From Caulobacter sp. (lineage in GTDB: Bacteria; Pseudomonadota; Alphaproteobacteria; Caulobacterales; Caulobacteraceae), in contig JAQGIP010000027.1 of NCBI GenBank assembly GCA_028291055.1, positions 1-64,000 of the forward strand: a DNA stretch of 64,000 bases. The letters are read 5' to 3'. The notes beneath the pieces were generated by a model, which was not told where the DNA came from, ran no database searches, and worked only from the letters and a program-made list of their open reading frames with translations. Made by a program: the position numbers and the translations under genes. Below are positions 9,745-19,456 of this stretch, one piece after another. The stretch's first letter is position 1. Each line of letters begins with the position of its first letter.

Positions 9745-10455
9745 ATGGACGCCAAGATCGAAACCCTGCCCCCGGCCGACCAGTTGGCGCACGAAAACGC
9801 CGTCCGCGTTCCCAACGAAAGCGCCGCCTACCGCGCAGCCCGCACGGCCCTGTTGGCGCAGGAGATCGAGCTTCGCCGCAAGATCGAAAGCGTCGCCGCC
9901 CAGCGCCGCGCCCTGCCGCCCGGCGGGCCGGTGATCGGCGACTACCGGTTCATCGGCGAGGACGGATCGACCACCGACCTGGCGGGGCTGTTCGGCGACA
10001 AGGACACCCTGGTCGCCTACACGGCCATGTATGGGCCGGAGCGGGAAAAGTTCTGCCCGATGTGCACCAACCTGCTGGACAGCTGGGACGGCAATGCACG
10101 CGACATCGGCCAGAAGGTGTCGCTGGTGGCCATCGGGCGTTCGCCCATCGAACGGCTGACGGCCTTCAAGCGCGAGCGCGGGTGGAAACATCTACGGCTC
10201 TACACCGACCTCAACTCGAACTACGCCAAGGACTATTTCGGCCTGACGCCGGGCGGCGACGAGATGCCCGCCGTCAATGTCTTCACGCGGCGCGACGGCA
10301 CGATCCGCCACTTCTGGACCGGCGAGATGAGCGGCTCCACCGCCGATCCGGGCCAGGATCCCCGGGGCGCGCCTGACGCGGCGGCGCTGTGGACGGTGCT
10401 CGACATGACCCCGGAGGGCCGGGGCGGCGACTGGTATCCGAAGCTGAGCTACTGA
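9745..10455 (+). CDS. DUF899 family thioredoxin-like protein
   Basis: DUF899 proteins have a thioredoxin-like fold and unknown substrates. The 236-residue product has an N-terminal helical segment (to about residue 60), then GDYRFIGEDG, the family's EKFCPMCTNLLDSWDG motif with a CxxC pair near residue 110, and a C-terminal part containing NVFTRRDGTIRHFWTGE. No signal peptide is visible, so it is probably cytosolic. It converges with the YmdB-like gene, whose stop lies only a few bases away. Confidence 0.85.
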   Translation: MDAKIETLPPADQLAHENAVRVPNESAAYRAARTALLAQEIELRRKIESVAAQRRALPPGGPVIGDYRFIGEDGSTTDLAGLFGDKDTLVAYTAMYGPEREKFCPMCTNLLDSWDGNARDIGQKVSLVAIGRSPIERLTAFKRERGWKHLRLYTDLNSNYAKDYFGLTPGGDEMPAVNVFTRRDGTIRHFWTGEMSGSTADPGQDPRGAPDAAALWTVLDMTPEGRGGDWYPKLSY

Positions 10456-10462
10456 CGGGCGC

Positions 10463-11305
10463 TCAGGCGTAGACGCCCGCGTCCGCCACCTCGGGGATGT
10501 GCTGCGACAGCCGCCCGCCGATGCGGATGGGCTCGACGCGCAGGGCCAGGCCGGTCTTGTCGTCGGTCTCCACATAGACGCCGCACACCGTGGCCGGGCC
10601 CTCGGCGGGCTGGTAGCGGCTCTGGCTGATGCGGGTGGTGAAGCGCCGCAGGGGCTCTTCCTTCTTGTTGCCGATCACCGAGTCGTAGTCGCAGCAGGCG
10701 CCGGCGTCGGTCTGGTAGGCGCTGCCGCCGTCCAGGATCTGGCAGTCGGCGGTCGGCACATGGGTGTGGGTGCCGACCACCAGGCTGGCGCGGCCGTCGC
10801 AGAAGTGGCCCATGGCCATCTTCTCGCTGGTGGCCTCGGCGTGGAAGTCGACGATCACCGCGTCGGCCACATCGCGCAGGGGTGCGGAATTCAGCTCGCG
10901 CTCGCAGGCGGCGAAGGGGTCGTCCAGCGCATCCATATGCACCCGGCCCAGCAGGTTGATGACCAGCACCGAGCGGCCGGTCTCGGTCTGATAGAGGTTG
11001 GAGCCGCGGCCGGGCGCGTCCGACAGGATGGGATAGTTGGCGGGGCGGATCAGGCGCGGCTCGCGCACGATGTAGGTCAGCGCCTCCTTCTGGTCCCAGC
11101 TGTGGTTGCCGAGCGTCAGGCAGTCCGCGCCGGCCTCATAGAGTTCGCGCGCGGTGTTTTCGGTGATTCCGAAGCCGGCGGCGGCGTTCTCGGCGTTGAC
11201 CACCACGAACTCCAGGCCCAGGCGGCGGCGCAGGCCCGGCAGGTGGTCGGACAGGCCGTCGCGGCCGGCCCGGCCGACGACATCTCCAAAGAAGGCAAAG
11301 CGCAT
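10463..11305 (-). CDS. YmdB-like metallophosphoesterase (TIGR00282 family)
   Basis: Members of this family are dimetal phosphoesterases; Bacillus YmdB hydrolyses 2',3'-cyclic nucleotides. The 280-residue product begins MRFAFFGDVVGRAGR (metal-binding Asp), followed by NAENAAAGFGIT, TLGNHSWDQKE (GNH motif), VDFHAEATSEK and VVGTHTHVPTAD, which together supply the conserved metal ligands. The last residues are divergent. It is encoded immediately downstream of the folate cyclo-ligase gene with five bases between, so the two probably share a transcript. Confidence 0.92.
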   Translation of the reverse strand: MRFAFFGDVVGRAGRDGLSDHLPGLRRRLGLEFVVVNAENAAAGFGITENTARELYEAGADCLTLGNHSWDQKEALTYIVREPRLIRPANYPILSDAPGRGSNLYQTETGRSVLVINLLGRVHMDALDDPFAACERELNSAPLRDVADAVIVDFHAEATSEKMAMGHFCDGRASLVVGTHTHVPTADCQILDGGSAYQTDAGACCDYDSVIGNKKEEPLRRFTTRISQSRYQPAEGPATVCGVYVETDDKTGLALRVEPIRIGGRLSQHIPEVADAGVYA

Positions 11306-11310
11306 CGCGG

Positions 11311-11883
11311 TTAGTCCTTTCGGACCGCCCTATAGCCCTTTTCCGTCAGGATGGCGTCCAGCCTTTGATCGTGCGCCTCGGCGGGCAGCTCGGCCAGTTC
11401 CTGACCGGCATAGGCCAGTCCCACATAGAGGACGGATTTGCGGGCCCGGAGTTCCGCGATCGTGCGGTCGAAGTGGCCGGCGCCATAGCCCAGCCGGTGG
11501 CCTTGCCGGTCGAAGGCCAGCAGCGGCGCCAGCACGATGTCCGGGTCGGCCAGCGGTTCGTCGGGATGGGGCTCATGCACCGCGAAATGGCCGGGCTTCA
11601 GCTCGGCCCCGTCGCGCCAGACGCGGAAGGTCAGGCCGTCGGCCGAGTCCCGGGCCGGCGTCACCGGCAGGGCCAGGACGGCGCCGGCCGCCGCGAACCG
11701 GTCCAGCAGCGGGCCGGGGTCGATCTCGTTCCTGAACGGATGATAGGCCGCCACCGTCACGGCCTTAAGCAGCGCCGCCGGCAAATGGGCCGCCAGCGCC
11801 TCGGCGGCCTGGGGCGAGGCGGCGGCCAGACGGGCGCGAAGGGCGCGCATCTGGGACCGCAGAGCATCTTTGGAGGAGGTCAT
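11311..11883 (-). CDS. 5-formyltetrahydrofolate cyclo-ligase
   Basis: The enzyme converts 5-formyl-THF to 5,10-methenyl-THF using ATP. The 190-residue product has the N-terminal KDALRSQMRALRARL helix, a central EIDPGPLL, and the diagnostic GYGAGHFDRTIAEL near residue 135, typical of the FthC/YgfA family. It lies downstream of zapA, with a probable 6S RNA between them, as in many Proteobacteria. The ymdB-like gene follows directly. Confidence 0.93.
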   Translation of the reverse strand: MTSSKDALRSQMRALRARLAAASPQAAEALAAHLPAALLKAVTVAAYHPFRNEIDPGPLLDRFAAAGAVLALPVTPARDSADGLTFRVWRDGAELKPGHFAVHEPHPDEPLADPDIVLAPLLAFDRQGHRLGYGAGHFDRTIAELRARKSVLYVGLAYAGQELAELPAEAHDQRLDAILTEKGYRAVRKD

Positions 11884-11928
11884 GGCCGGCTCTCAACGCG
11901 CGACAGCGGGAAAGGAGACGGGAGAAAA

Positions 11929-12102
11929 GGGTGGCGGCGCCAAGGAGCCGTGAAAGCGTTTCAATCCCCTCGGACCTGCGTTAACAGGTGGGCGCCGTGT
12001 GTTCCAGACCACGGTCAGAAACAGGGACAGCTCCCTAGAGGTGATTTAAGGTCCCCGGGATGTGAGCTTTCGACGTGAGCCCCAGCAGGACCCGCCACTG
12101 CG
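11929..12102 (-). ncRNA. ssrS: Probable 6S RNA
   Basis: 6S RNA mimics an open promoter and binds RNA polymerase. Support is contextual and structural: the 255-base gap lies between zapA and the cyclo-ligase gene, the conserved ssrS position. On the minus strand, ends GTGGCGG and CCGCCAC pair, and the 3' half has CACCTG-hairpin-CAGGTCCGAGGGG, which matches the shape of the conserved 3' bulge of other 6S RNAs. A possible promoter (TTGTAA, then TACCTT) lies upstream. Ends are approximate and no covariance search was possible. Confidence 0.65.
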
Positions 12103-12137
12103 TAAGGTAGGCTTCCGGCGCGCGCGTTACAAGCGTT

Positions 12138-12461
12138 CTAGCCCGCCATCTTCTCTATGCGCTTGGCCGCCGCCTCCAGGGCCGCGATGGCCTTCAGTTC
12201 GGCGCCCGTCTGGCCCGCCTGGTTGCGCGCGACTTCCGCCTGCAGCGCCGCGTGGCGCATCTTCAGGTCGGCCAGTTCATCCGACAGCAGCAGGGCCCCC
12301 ATCAGGAACAGCCGCGTCTCGCCCAGCTGGCCCACGTCCTGGCTGACCTGGCGCACCTGGCGGTCGAACAGCTTGGCCAGTTCCAGCAGATGCGCCTCCT
12401 GGCCGTCCTCGCAGCCCACGCTATAGGGCCGTCCGTTGATCTGGATGGTCAGCTGGGCCAT
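12138..12461 (-). CDS. zapA: Cell division protein ZapA
   Basis: ZapA binds FtsZ and stabilises the Z-ring. The 107-residue product has the N-terminal QLTIQINGRPYSVGCEDGQE, which matches the ZapA beta-alpha core, followed by a long C-terminal helix suited to coiled-coil dimerisation. Its ATG overlaps the stop of the preceding small coiled-coil gene by a single base in an ATGA. The probable 6S RNA lies downstream. Confidence 0.93.
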   Translation of the reverse strand: MAQLTIQINGRPYSVGCEDGQEAHLLELAKLFDRQVRQVSQDVGQLGETRLFLMGALLLSDELADLKMRHAALQAEVARNQAGQTGAELKAIAALEAAAKRIEKMAG

Positions 12462-12748
12462 CAGCCGTCCGCCTCCTGGTTGGTGGCCAGCGCCGCGCGG
12501 ATCTGGGCGATCGCCTGGCCGAGCGCGGCCGAGGCCTCGGCGCCGGCCGCTTCGAGCGCCCGTTCCCGGGCCCGCGACGCGTCCAGTTCACTGGCCAGCC
12601 GGGCGCGGTCCTGGTCGACCGAGCCGTCGGCCTGGGCGCCGGCTTCCGCCAGACGCTCCCCCACCCGCTTTTCCAACTGGCCCAGCGCCCGATCCAGCCG
12701 CCTGGCCGCCATGTCGAGGGCGCTATCGCCGCCCATGTCCGCCGTCAT
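12461..12748 (-). CDS. Small coiled-coil protein (DUF4164-like) upstream of zapA
   Basis: The 95-residue product is almost all Ala/Arg/Glu/Gln-rich helix with a heptad pattern across residues 10-75. DUF4164 proteins occupy this position before zapA in alphaproteobacteria and are of unknown function. I chose the ATG at 12748 rather than an upstream in-frame start because the extension to 12841 runs into the flanking repeat region and lacks family character. The overlap with zapA implies translational coupling and a possible role with it at the division site. Confidence 0.75.
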   Translation of the reverse strand: MTADMGGDSALDMAARRLDRALGQLEKRVGERLAEAGAQADGSVDQDRARLASELDASRARERALEAAGAEASAALGQAIAQIRAALATNQEADG

Positions 12749-12840
12749 CCCGCGCTCCGCCTTCTCGGCCCATCTATAGACCGGCAAAAGCGGCGGGCGG
12801 AAGGCTTGTCCGTACGCGGGGTGAAGTCTGCGCTCAGCCA

Positions 12841-13077
12841 TCCTCCCCAGGCGAGCCTGCAGCGAGCCGGTTGGGGAGGTCCCGCGAAGCGGGGGAGGGG
12901 TTTACCGAGTCGATGACTATTCGTGTTCTGGCGCAGAGTCCGATGCCGTCACCAACCAAGGCGCCAGAACACGCCCACCCTTTGACTCGGTAAGCCCCTC
13001 CCCGCCTTCAGGCTTCGCGCTGCCCTACGGGTCGGCGGACCTCCCCCGCCGGACTGCTTGGGCAGCCCTGGGGAGGA
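12841..13077. repeat. Long inverted repeat, CCTCCCCA family (copy 2)
   Basis: This element fills most of the 400-base gap before tkt. Outer arms are TCCTCCCCAGGCGAGC and CTGGGGAGGA. Inner arms include TTACCGAGTC / GACTCGGTAA and GTTCTGGCGC / GCGCCAGAAC, around a short centre. Arm order and much of the sequence match the copy at 40999-41211, so the two are a true repeat pair and not merely GC-rich sequence. No reading frame of note. Confidence 0.85.
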
Positions 13078-13148
13078 CGCGCGGGAGTTGACCCTTCCGC
13101 CCTCCGATGCCAAGGCCCTGCGGCAACGCCGACTCGAAAGCCTTGCCC

Positions 13149-15119
13149 ATGTCGCTCTCTCCCGTTGTGATGGCCGACGCCATCCGCGTCCTCAGCATGG
13201 ACGCCGTCCACAAGGCGAAGTCCGGCCACCAAGGGATGCCCATGGGCATGGCCGACGTGGCCACCGTGCTGTGGTCGAAATATCTGAAGTTCGATGCGTC
13301 AAAGCCCGACTGGGCCGACCGCGACCGCTTCGTGTTGTCGGCGGGGCACGGCTCGATGCTGCTCTATTCGCTGCTGCACCTGACCGGCTTCAAGGCGGTG
13401 ACCACCGACCAGCTGAAGGCCTTCCGCCAGTGGGGCTCCAACACCCCGGGCCACCCCGAGTATGGCCACACGCCGGGCGTGGAGTGCACCACCGGGCCGC
13501 TGGGCCAGGGCCTGGCCACGGCGGTCGGGATGGCGATGGCGGAGGCGCACCTGGCCAACCGCTTCGGCGGCGACCTGGTCGACCACCGCACCTGGGTGAT
13601 CGCCGGCGACGGCTGCCTGATGGAGGGCGTCAGCCATGAGGCCATCAGCCTGGCCGGGCGGCTGAAGCTGTCCAAGCTGACCGTGCTGTTCGACGACAAC
13701 AATGTCACCATCGACGGGGCGGCGACCATCGCCGAGACCGGCGACCAGCTGGCGCGGTTCAAGGCCGCCGGCTGGAAGGTCAAGGAGGTCGACGGCCACC
13801 ATCACGGCAAGATCGCCGCCGCCCTGCGCTGGGCGGTCAAGCAGGACCGCCCGACGATGATCGCCTGCAAGACCAAGATCTCCAAGGGCGCGGGGGCCAA
13901 GGAGGCCGATCCGCACAGCCACGGCTACACCCTGTTCGACGAAGAGGCCGACGCCGCCCGCGTGGCCATGGGCTGGCCCCACGCGCCGTTCGAAATCCCC
14001 AAGGACGTCGCCAAGGCCTGGGAAAAGGTCGGCAAGCGTGGCGCGCGCACCCGCAAGCAGTGGGACAAGCACCTGAAGGGCCACAAGGCCGGCGCCGACT
14101 TCGCCCTGGCCATGAGCGGCGACATCCCCGCCGCCGCCTTCGACGGCCTCGCCGCCCATATCGAGAAATGCCTGGCCGACCAGCCGGTCAACGCCACGCG
14201 CGTCCACTCCGGCGCGGCGCTGGCCGCGCTCACGTCCGCCATCCCCGAGATGATCGGGGGGTCGGCCGACCTGACCGGCTCCAACAACACCTACGTCAAG
14301 GGCATGACCGCCTTCGACGCGCCCGACTATGACGGCCGCTATGTCCACTATGGCGTACGCGAGTTCGGCATGGCGGCGGCGATGAACGGCATGGCGCTGC
14401 ACGGCGGGGTGATCCCCTATTCGGGCACCTTCCTGGTCTTCTCCGACTACAGCCGCGCGGCCATCCGCCTGGGCGCCCTGATGGGCATCCGGGTGATCCA
14501 TGTGATGACCCACGACTCCATCGGCCTGGGCGAAGACGGCCCCACCCACCAGCCGGTCGAGCATGTGGCTTCGTTGCGCGCGATGCCCAACCTGCTGGTC
14601 TTCCGCCCCGCCGACGCGGTGGAGGCCGCCGAGTGCTGGCAGGCCGCGCTGATGGAAAAGACCGCGCCTTCGGTCATGGCCCTGTCACGCCAGAAGACCG
14701 CCGTGGCGCGCAAGCTGCCCTCCAAGGAAAGCCTCTCCGCCAAGGGCGCCTACGAACTGCTCCCCGCCGACGGCAAGGCCAAGGTGACCATCTTCGCCAG
14801 CGGCACCGAGATCGCCGTGGCCATGGAGGCCCGCGACAAGCTTCAGGGCGCGGGCGCCCCGACCCGCGTCGTCTCCACCCCCTGCTGGGAGCTGTTCGCC
14901 CGCCAGCCGGCCAAGTACCAGGCCGAAGTCATCGGTGATGCCGACGTCAAGATCGCCGTCGAGGCGGGCGTCAGCTTCGGCTGGGAGCGCTTCATCGGCG
15001 CGGACGGCGTCTTCGTGGGCATGACCGGCTTCGGCGCCAGCGCGCCCTATGAGCGGCTCTACAAGGAATTCGGCATCACCGCCGACGGCGTGGTGGAGGC
15101 GGCCAAGGCGAGGCTCTAG
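13149..15119 (+). CDS. tkt: Transketolase
   Basis: Transketolase moves two-carbon units between sugar phosphates with thiamine diphosphate. The start at 13149 gives 656 residues beginning [15 protein letters not shown]; an ATG at 13107 would add 14 residues without family resemblance. Motifs seen are [13 protein letters not shown], the ThDP-binding [15 protein letters not shown]...NNVTIDG stretch, the pyrimidine-domain [19 protein letters not shown], and the C-terminal domain. It heads a plus-strand carbon-metabolism series with gap, pgk and fba, and a TTGACC at 13087 could be its -35. Confidence 0.97.
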   Translation: MSLSPVVMADAIRVLSMDAVHKAKSGHQGMPMGMADVATVLWSKYLKFDASKPDWADRDRFVLSAGHGSMLLYSLLHLTGFKAVTTDQLKAFRQWGSNTPGHPEYGHTPGVECTTGPLGQGLATAVGMAMAEAHLANRFGGDLVDHRTWVIAGDGCLMEGVSHEAISLAGRLKLSKLTVLFDDNNVTIDGAATIAETGDQLARFKAAGWKVKEVDGHHHGKIAAALRWAVKQDRPTMIACKTKISKGAGAKEADPHSHGYTLFDEEADAARVAMGWPHAPFEIPKDVAKAWEKVGKRGARTRKQWDKHLKGHKAGADFALAMSGDIPAAAFDGLAAHIEKCLADQPVNATRVHSGAALAALTSAIPEMIGGSADLTGSNNTYVKGMTAFDAPDYDGRYVHYGVREFGMAAAMNGMALHGGVIPYSGTFLVFSDYSRAAIRLGALMGIRVIHVMTHDSIGLGEDGPTHQPVEHVASLRAMPNLLVFRPADAVEAAECWQAALMEKTAPSVMALSRQKTAVARKLPSKESLSAKGAYELLPADGKAKVTIFASGTEIAVAMEARDKLQGAGAPTRVVSTPCWELFARQPAKYQAEVIGDADVKIAVEAGVSFGWERFIGADGVFVGMTGFGASAPYERLYKEFGITADGVVEAAKARL

Positions 15120-15148
15120 ACGAACGGCACAACCGTCTCTTCCCCGTT

Positions 15149-15238
15149 CGTCATCCCCGGACGTGTTCCGGGGACCCATGCACGCGGGCAGTGTAAGGTG
15201 AGGGGCTGAGCCTCGGCGCGTTATTCACTCAGGCCTGG
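15149..15238. repeat. GTCATCCCCGGAC repeat (copy 1)
   Basis: Downstream of tkt, CGTCATCCCCGGACGTGTTC folds on its own complement CCGGGGAC and is followed by ACCCATGCACGCGGGCAGTG and GCGTTATTCACTCAGG. The same order of motifs recurs at 28881. The rest of the 211-base gap between tkt and the S41 peptidase shows nothing else. Confidence 0.7.
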
Positions 15239-15330
15239 ACCGATAGCTTCTAGGCGCCGACGGCCAACCGACCCTTACAATCATTTAACTGGCGCGACGG
15301 CCCGGAAGGCCCGCTACTACAATCCGTAAC

Positions 15331-16695
15331 ATGCAACGGATCTTGCTCATGCGCGCTCGCACCCTGGTTTCCGCCTTCGCCCTGACCGCCCTGCTGAGCG
15401 GCGTAGCCGCCGCCGCGCCCAAGCCGGCCGCGCCGCCGGTCGCCACTGCGCAGCAGGTCAAACCCCGTCAGGTCGTGGCCGGCATCGCCCAGGCGATCGA
15501 GGACCGCTATTTCGATCCCGCCAAGGGCAAGCAGATCGCCGATGACCTGCGCGCCGCCGCAGCCAAGGGCGAGTTCGACGCCCTGACCGACCCGCGCGAT
15601 CTGGCCCAGGCGCTGACGCGGCGGCTACAGCCGCTCGACCACCACTTCAACATCTCCTGGCCGGTCGAGCCGCCGCCGGAAGGCCAGGGTCCCGGCGGAC
15701 CTGGCCCCGGGCCTGGGCCGCGTCCGCAGGGCGACAACCCCTTTGAGGTCCGCGAGAACTACGGCTTCCGCCACGCCGACATCCTGCCGGGCAACATCGG
15801 CTACATCGACCTGCACCAGTTTTCCGACATCGACTTCGACGATCCCAACTCCGGCGCCCGCGCGGCGGCGGATGCGGCCCTGGCCATGGTGTCCCACACC
15901 GACGCGGTGATCATCGACCTGCGCGACAACGGCGGCGGCTCGCCGGCCATGGTCGGCTACCTGACCAGCGCCTTCACGCCCAAGGGCGCCGACATCTACA
16001 ACACCTTCCACTCGCGCCGGGGCGACATGAGCGAGGCGCCCGGTGTCTACTATCCGCATCCCCGCCTGACCGTGCCCGTCTACATCCTGATCAGCGCCCG
16101 CACCGGCTCGGCTGCCGAGGCCCTGACCTATACGCTGCAGACCGCGGGCCGCGCCGTCATCGTCGGGGAAACCAGCGGCGGGGCCGCCAATCCGGGCGGC
16201 CCGGTCCCGGCCGGCAACCGCTTCGCCGTCTTCGTGTCCCAGGGCGCGCCGGAGAACCCGATCAGCCACAAGAATTGGGAAGGCGGCGGCGTGCAGCCCG
16301 ATGTCGCCGTCCCCGCCGCCGAGGCCCTGACCCGCGCCCGGATCCTGATCCTTGAGAACCTGGCCAAGGCCGACATGCCCGACGACCAGAAGACCGCCAA
16401 CCAGTGGGCCCTCGAAGGCCTCAGGGCCGAGAACGCCCCGCCCCTGGCGATCAACGCCGGCGACTATGTGGGCGCCTACAGCGGCGTCACCATCGCCGCC
16501 ACGCCCGATGGCCTCACCTATCAGCGCGGGCGCCGCCCGGCCTGGTCGCTGGTGGCGTTGGGGCCCGACCGCTTCACCGTGCGGGGCGAACCCACGCGCC
16601 GCATCACCTTTCAGCGCGACGCCTCGGGCAAGGTCGTGGCGCTGGACTTCACCACCGCGGACGGCCCCAGCCAGCACATGCGCCGGGGCGAATAG
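15331..16695 (+). CDS. Secreted S41 family peptidase
   Basis: S41 enzymes are Ser/Lys proteases related to tail-specific protease and IRBP. The 454-residue product has a signal peptide (about 1-29, ending AAAAP), a helical N-terminal domain, a Pro/Gly linker at about 113-135, then the S41 core with VIIDLRDNGGGSP and ISARTGSAAEALTY (nucleophile Ser near 260), followed by VGETSGGAANPG. No PDZ domain is evident, which puts it with the IRBP-like branch. A C-terminal extension (about 370-454) resembles the small beta domain seen in such proteins. It sits between tkt and gap but has no obvious metabolic link. Confidence 0.88.
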   Translation: MQRILLMRARTLVSAFALTALLSGVAAAAPKPAAPPVATAQQVKPRQVVAGIAQAIEDRYFDPAKGKQIADDLRAAAAKGEFDALTDPRDLAQALTRRLQPLDHHFNISWPVEPPPEGQGPGGPGPGPGPRPQGDNPFEVRENYGFRHADILPGNIGYIDLHQFSDIDFDDPNSGARAAADAALAMVSHTDAVIIDLRDNGGGSPAMVGYLTSAFTPKGADIYNTFHSRRGDMSEAPGVYYPHPRLTVPVYILISARTGSAAEALTYTLQTAGRAVIVGETSGGAANPGGPVPAGNRFAVFVSQGAPENPISHKNWEGGGVQPDVAVPAAEALTRARILILENLAKADMPDDQKTANQWALEGLRAENAPPLAINAGDYVGAYSGVTIAATPDGLTYQRGRRPAWSLVALGPDRFTVRGEPTRRITFQRDASGKVVALDFTTADGPSQHMRRGE

Positions 16696-16713
16696 GCCGG
16701 GCGCCGGACGGGA

Positions 16714-16736
16714 CCGGGGCGCTCCTCCCCGGCTTT
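16714..16736 (+). terminator. Possible terminator after S41 peptidase gene
   Basis: A CCGGGG / CCCCGG stem with a seven-base loop is followed by CTTTG. The T-run is short, so termination may be weak. It separates the peptidase gene from gap. Confidence 0.4.
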
Positions 16737-16864
16737 GCGGTTGCAGCATCGACACAATCGCTAACCGGCTTTGACGGCCCGACAAGGGCGCGCGGGGTTG
16801 ACTCTCGGCCCCCCGCCCGCAAAACCCGCCCGCAAAACTCGCGCAAATTCAAGGAGCCCCACCC

Positions 16865-17872
16865 ATGACCCTTCGTGTCGCCATCAACGGCTTTGGCCGT
16901 ATCGGCCGTCTGGTGCTCCGTTCGATCATCGAGCATGGCCGCACCGACATCGAAGTCGTGGCGATCAACGACCTGGGTCCGGTGGAGACCAACGCCCACC
17001 TGCTGCGCTACGACAGCGTGCACGGCCGCTTCCCCGGAACGATCACCACGGGCGAAGACTGGATCGATGTGGGCGCGGGCAGGATCAAGGTGACCGCCGA
17101 GCGCGACCCGGCCAACCTGCCGCACAAGGCGCTGAACGTCGACATCGCCTTTGAATGCACCGGCATCTTCACCTCCAAGGAAAAGGCCAGCGCCCACCTG
17201 AGCGCCGGCGCCAAGCGCGTGCTGGTCTCGGCGCCTTGCGACAACGCCGACAAGACCATCGTCTTCGGCGTCAACAGCGCCACCCTGAGTGGCGCCGACA
17301 TGGTGGTCTCCAACGCCAGCTGCACCACCAACTGCCTGGCCCCGATCGCCAAGGTGATCCACGAGCTGTGCGGCATCGAGCGTGGCTACATGACCACCAT
17401 CCACTCCTATACCGGCGACCAGCCGACCCTGGATACGATGCACAAGGACCTCTACCGCGCCCGGGCCGCGGCCATGTCCATGATCCCCACCTCCACCGGC
17501 GCCGCCAAGGCGCTGGGCCTGGTGATCCCGGAACTGGCCGGCAAGCTGGACGGCTCGTCGATCCGCGTGCCGACCCCCAACGTCTCCGTCGTCGACCTGA
17601 GCTTCGTGCCCGGCCGCGACGTGACCAAGGACGAGATCAACGCGGCCCTGACCGCCGCCGCCAACGGCGCGCTGAAGGGCGTGCTGGAGGTCTCCAGCGA
17701 CCCGTTGGTGTCCATCGACCTGAACCACATCGCCGCCTCCTCCACCGCCGCCCTGCCCCAGACCCAGGTCATCGAGGGCAAGCTCGGCCGCGTGCTGAGC
17801 TGGTATGACAACGAGTGGGGCTTCGCGACGCGGATGAGCGACACGGCGCTCGTCATGGCGAAGTTCCTCTAG
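16865..17872 (+). CDS. gap: Glyceraldehyde-3-phosphate dehydrogenase, type I
   Basis: The enzyme interconverts glyceraldehyde-3-phosphate and 1,3-bisphosphoglycerate with NAD(P). The 335-residue product has the Rossmann [13 protein letters not shown], the cofactor-site INDLG, the catalytic [12 protein letters not shown] (Cys near 153) and the HSYTGDQ His. AAGGAG lies upstream of the ATG. Two TTGAC boxes at 16772 and 16798 are candidate -35 elements, and the leader has a tandem CCGCCCGCAAAAC duplication. pgk and fba follow. Confidence 0.98.
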   Translation: MTLRVAINGFGRIGRLVLRSIIEHGRTDIEVVAINDLGPVETNAHLLRYDSVHGRFPGTITTGEDWIDVGAGRIKVTAERDPANLPHKALNVDIAFECTGIFTSKEKASAHLSAGAKRVLVSAPCDNADKTIVFGVNSATLSGADMVVSNASCTTNCLAPIAKVIHELCGIERGYMTTIHSYTGDQPTLDTMHKDLYRARAAAMSMIPTSTGAAKALGLVIPELAGKLDGSSIRVPTPNVSVVDLSFVPGRDVTKDEINAALTAAANGALKGVLEVSSDPLVSIDLNHIAASSTAALPQTQVIEGKLGRVLSWYDNEWGFATRMSDTALVMAKFL

Positions 17873-17895
17873 GGGGGCTGGAACGGAGAGCGGTC

Positions 17896-18201
17896 ATGGC
17901 AATAGCGTTTCAGGTCGTCCTGAGGGCGGTGCTGGCGCTGGGACTCGGCGCGCTGTCCTTCCTCATCGCCCGCTACGGCGGCGCTCAGCCCCATGGCCTG
18001 GAGACCGGCGAATTCTTCGCGGTCGCGGCGGGGGTGCTGGCCATGGCCGTCTGGAGCTGGCGCCAGGCGCCGCGCGCCCATGGCGCCGCCGAATTCACCG
18101 CCAACGTCATCCGCCACGGCCTGACCATCGCCGGCGCGGCCTTCGCCGCCCTGCTCTGCCTCGCCGCCGCCCTGCTGGGCGCGTGGATGCAACACGGCTG
18201 A
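17896..18201 (+). CDS. Small inner-membrane protein between gap and pgk
   Basis: Function unknown. The 101-residue product has three likely membrane segments: about residues 5-25, 38-54 and 73-97. GGAGAG lies six bases before the ATG at 17896. The frame extends upstream to 17815 only as a shadow of gap. It lies 23 bases after gap and 22 before pgk, so it is probably cotranscribed with them. No catalytic motif is visible. Confidence 0.7.
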   Translation: MAIAFQVVLRAVLALGLGALSFLIARYGGAQPHGLETGEFFAVAAGVLAMAVWSWRQAPRAHGAAEFTANVIRHGLTIAGAAFAALLCLAAALLGAWMQHG

Positions 18202-18223
18202 TGCAAAGGGACTTGTCCGCCTC

Positions 18224-19414
18224 ATGAGTTTCCGCTCGCTCGAAACCGCCGATCTCGCGGGAAAACGCGCCCTGGTCCGGGTGGACATCAACGTCCCCAT
18301 GGAAGCCGGCCGGATCACCGACGACACCCGCCTGCGCGCCATCCTGCCGACCCTGTATTTCCTGTCGGAGAAGGGCGCGAAGATCGTCCTGCTGGCCCAC
18401 TTCGACCGGCCCAAGGGCAAACGCGTGCCCGCGATGAGCCTCAAGCCCCTGGCTGATCCCCTGTCGGACCTGCTGGAACAGCCCGTGGCCTTCGCCGACG
18501 ACTGCATCGGCCCGCACGCCAAGGCCGTGGTGGCCGCCCTTGAGAACGGCGGCGTCGCCCTGCTGGAGAACCTGCGTTTCCATCCCGGCGAGGAGAACAA
18601 CGACCCGGACTTCGCCGCCGAGCTGGCCAAGCTGGGCGACCTCTACGTCAACGACGCCTTCTCCGCCGCCCACCGCGCGCACGCCTCCACCGAGGGCCTG
18701 GCCCATCTGCTGCCGGCCTATCCGGGGCTTTCCATGCAGCGCGAGCTGGAGGCGCTGGACGCCGCGCTCGGCAAGCCCAGGCGGCCCGTGCTGGGCATCG
18801 TCGGCGGATCCAAGGTCTCCACCAAGCTCGACCTGCTGAACAACCTGGTGACCAAGCTGGACCGGCTGGCGATCGGCGGCGGCATGGCCAACACCTTCCT
18901 GGCGGCCCAGGGGGTCGATGTCGGCGCCTCGCTGTGCGAGCACGACCTGGGCGACACGGCCCGCGAGATCATCGCCTCGGCCAAGGCCGCCGGCTGCGAA
19001 CTGCTGCTGCCGGTCGACGTGGTCACGGCGCGCGAGGTGAAACCCAATGTGGCCTTCAGCGTTCGCTCGCTGGACGCGGTGGCGCCGGACGACCGGATCC
19101 TGGACGCCGGTCCGGAGACCGTGAAGCGGCTGCTGGAAGCGATGGACAGTTCATCCACCCTGATCTGGAACGGGCCGCTGGGCGTGTTCGAAGTCCCGCC
19201 CTTCGACGCGGCGACCGTTTCGGCGGCAAAACGCGCCGCCGACCTGGCCATGGCGGGCAAGATCGTGGCGGTTGCCGGCGGCGGTGATACAGTGGCCGCC
19301 TTGAACCACGCGGGCGTGGCCGGCGAATTCACCTTCGTCAGCACCGCCGGCGGCGCGTTTCTTGAATGGATGGAAGGCAAGGCGTTGCCCGGTGTGGCCG
19401 CGCTTGAGACCTGA
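18224..19414 (+). CDS. pgk: Phosphoglycerate kinase
   Basis: Pgk transfers phosphate between 1,3-bisphosphoglycerate and ADP. The 396-residue product has the N-terminal substrate motif [17 protein letters not shown], the [16 protein letters not shown] segment, the hinge-region GGSKVSTK, and the nucleotide-binding GGGDTVAAL near the C-terminus. Length is normal for bacteria. It lies between the small membrane gene and fba in the glycolytic series. Confidence 0.98.
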   Translation: MSFRSLETADLAGKRALVRVDINVPMEAGRITDDTRLRAILPTLYFLSEKGAKIVLLAHFDRPKGKRVPAMSLKPLADPLSDLLEQPVAFADDCIGPHAKAVVAALENGGVALLENLRFHPGEENNDPDFAAELAKLGDLYVNDAFSAAHRAHASTEGLAHLLPAYPGLSMQRELEALDAALGKPRRPVLGIVGGSKVSTKLDLLNNLVTKLDRLAIGGGMANTFLAAQGVDVGASLCEHDLGDTAREIIASAKAAGCELLLPVDVVTAREVKPNVAFSVRSLDAVAPDDRILDAGPETVKRLLEAMDSSSTLIWNGPLGVFEVPPFDAATVSAAKRAADLAMAGKIVAVAGGGDTVAALNHAGVAGEFTFVSTAGGAFLEWMEGKALPGVAALET

Positions 19415-19456
19415 AACGACAATAAAATCAATGCGCAACACAGTGGGGCCGAACCG

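Noticed and set aside
13299..14564. Long minus-strand frame opposite tkt
   Set aside because: Composition is repetitive Gly/Val/Ala/Asp, no motif is seen, and it is fully antisense to a clear transketolase.
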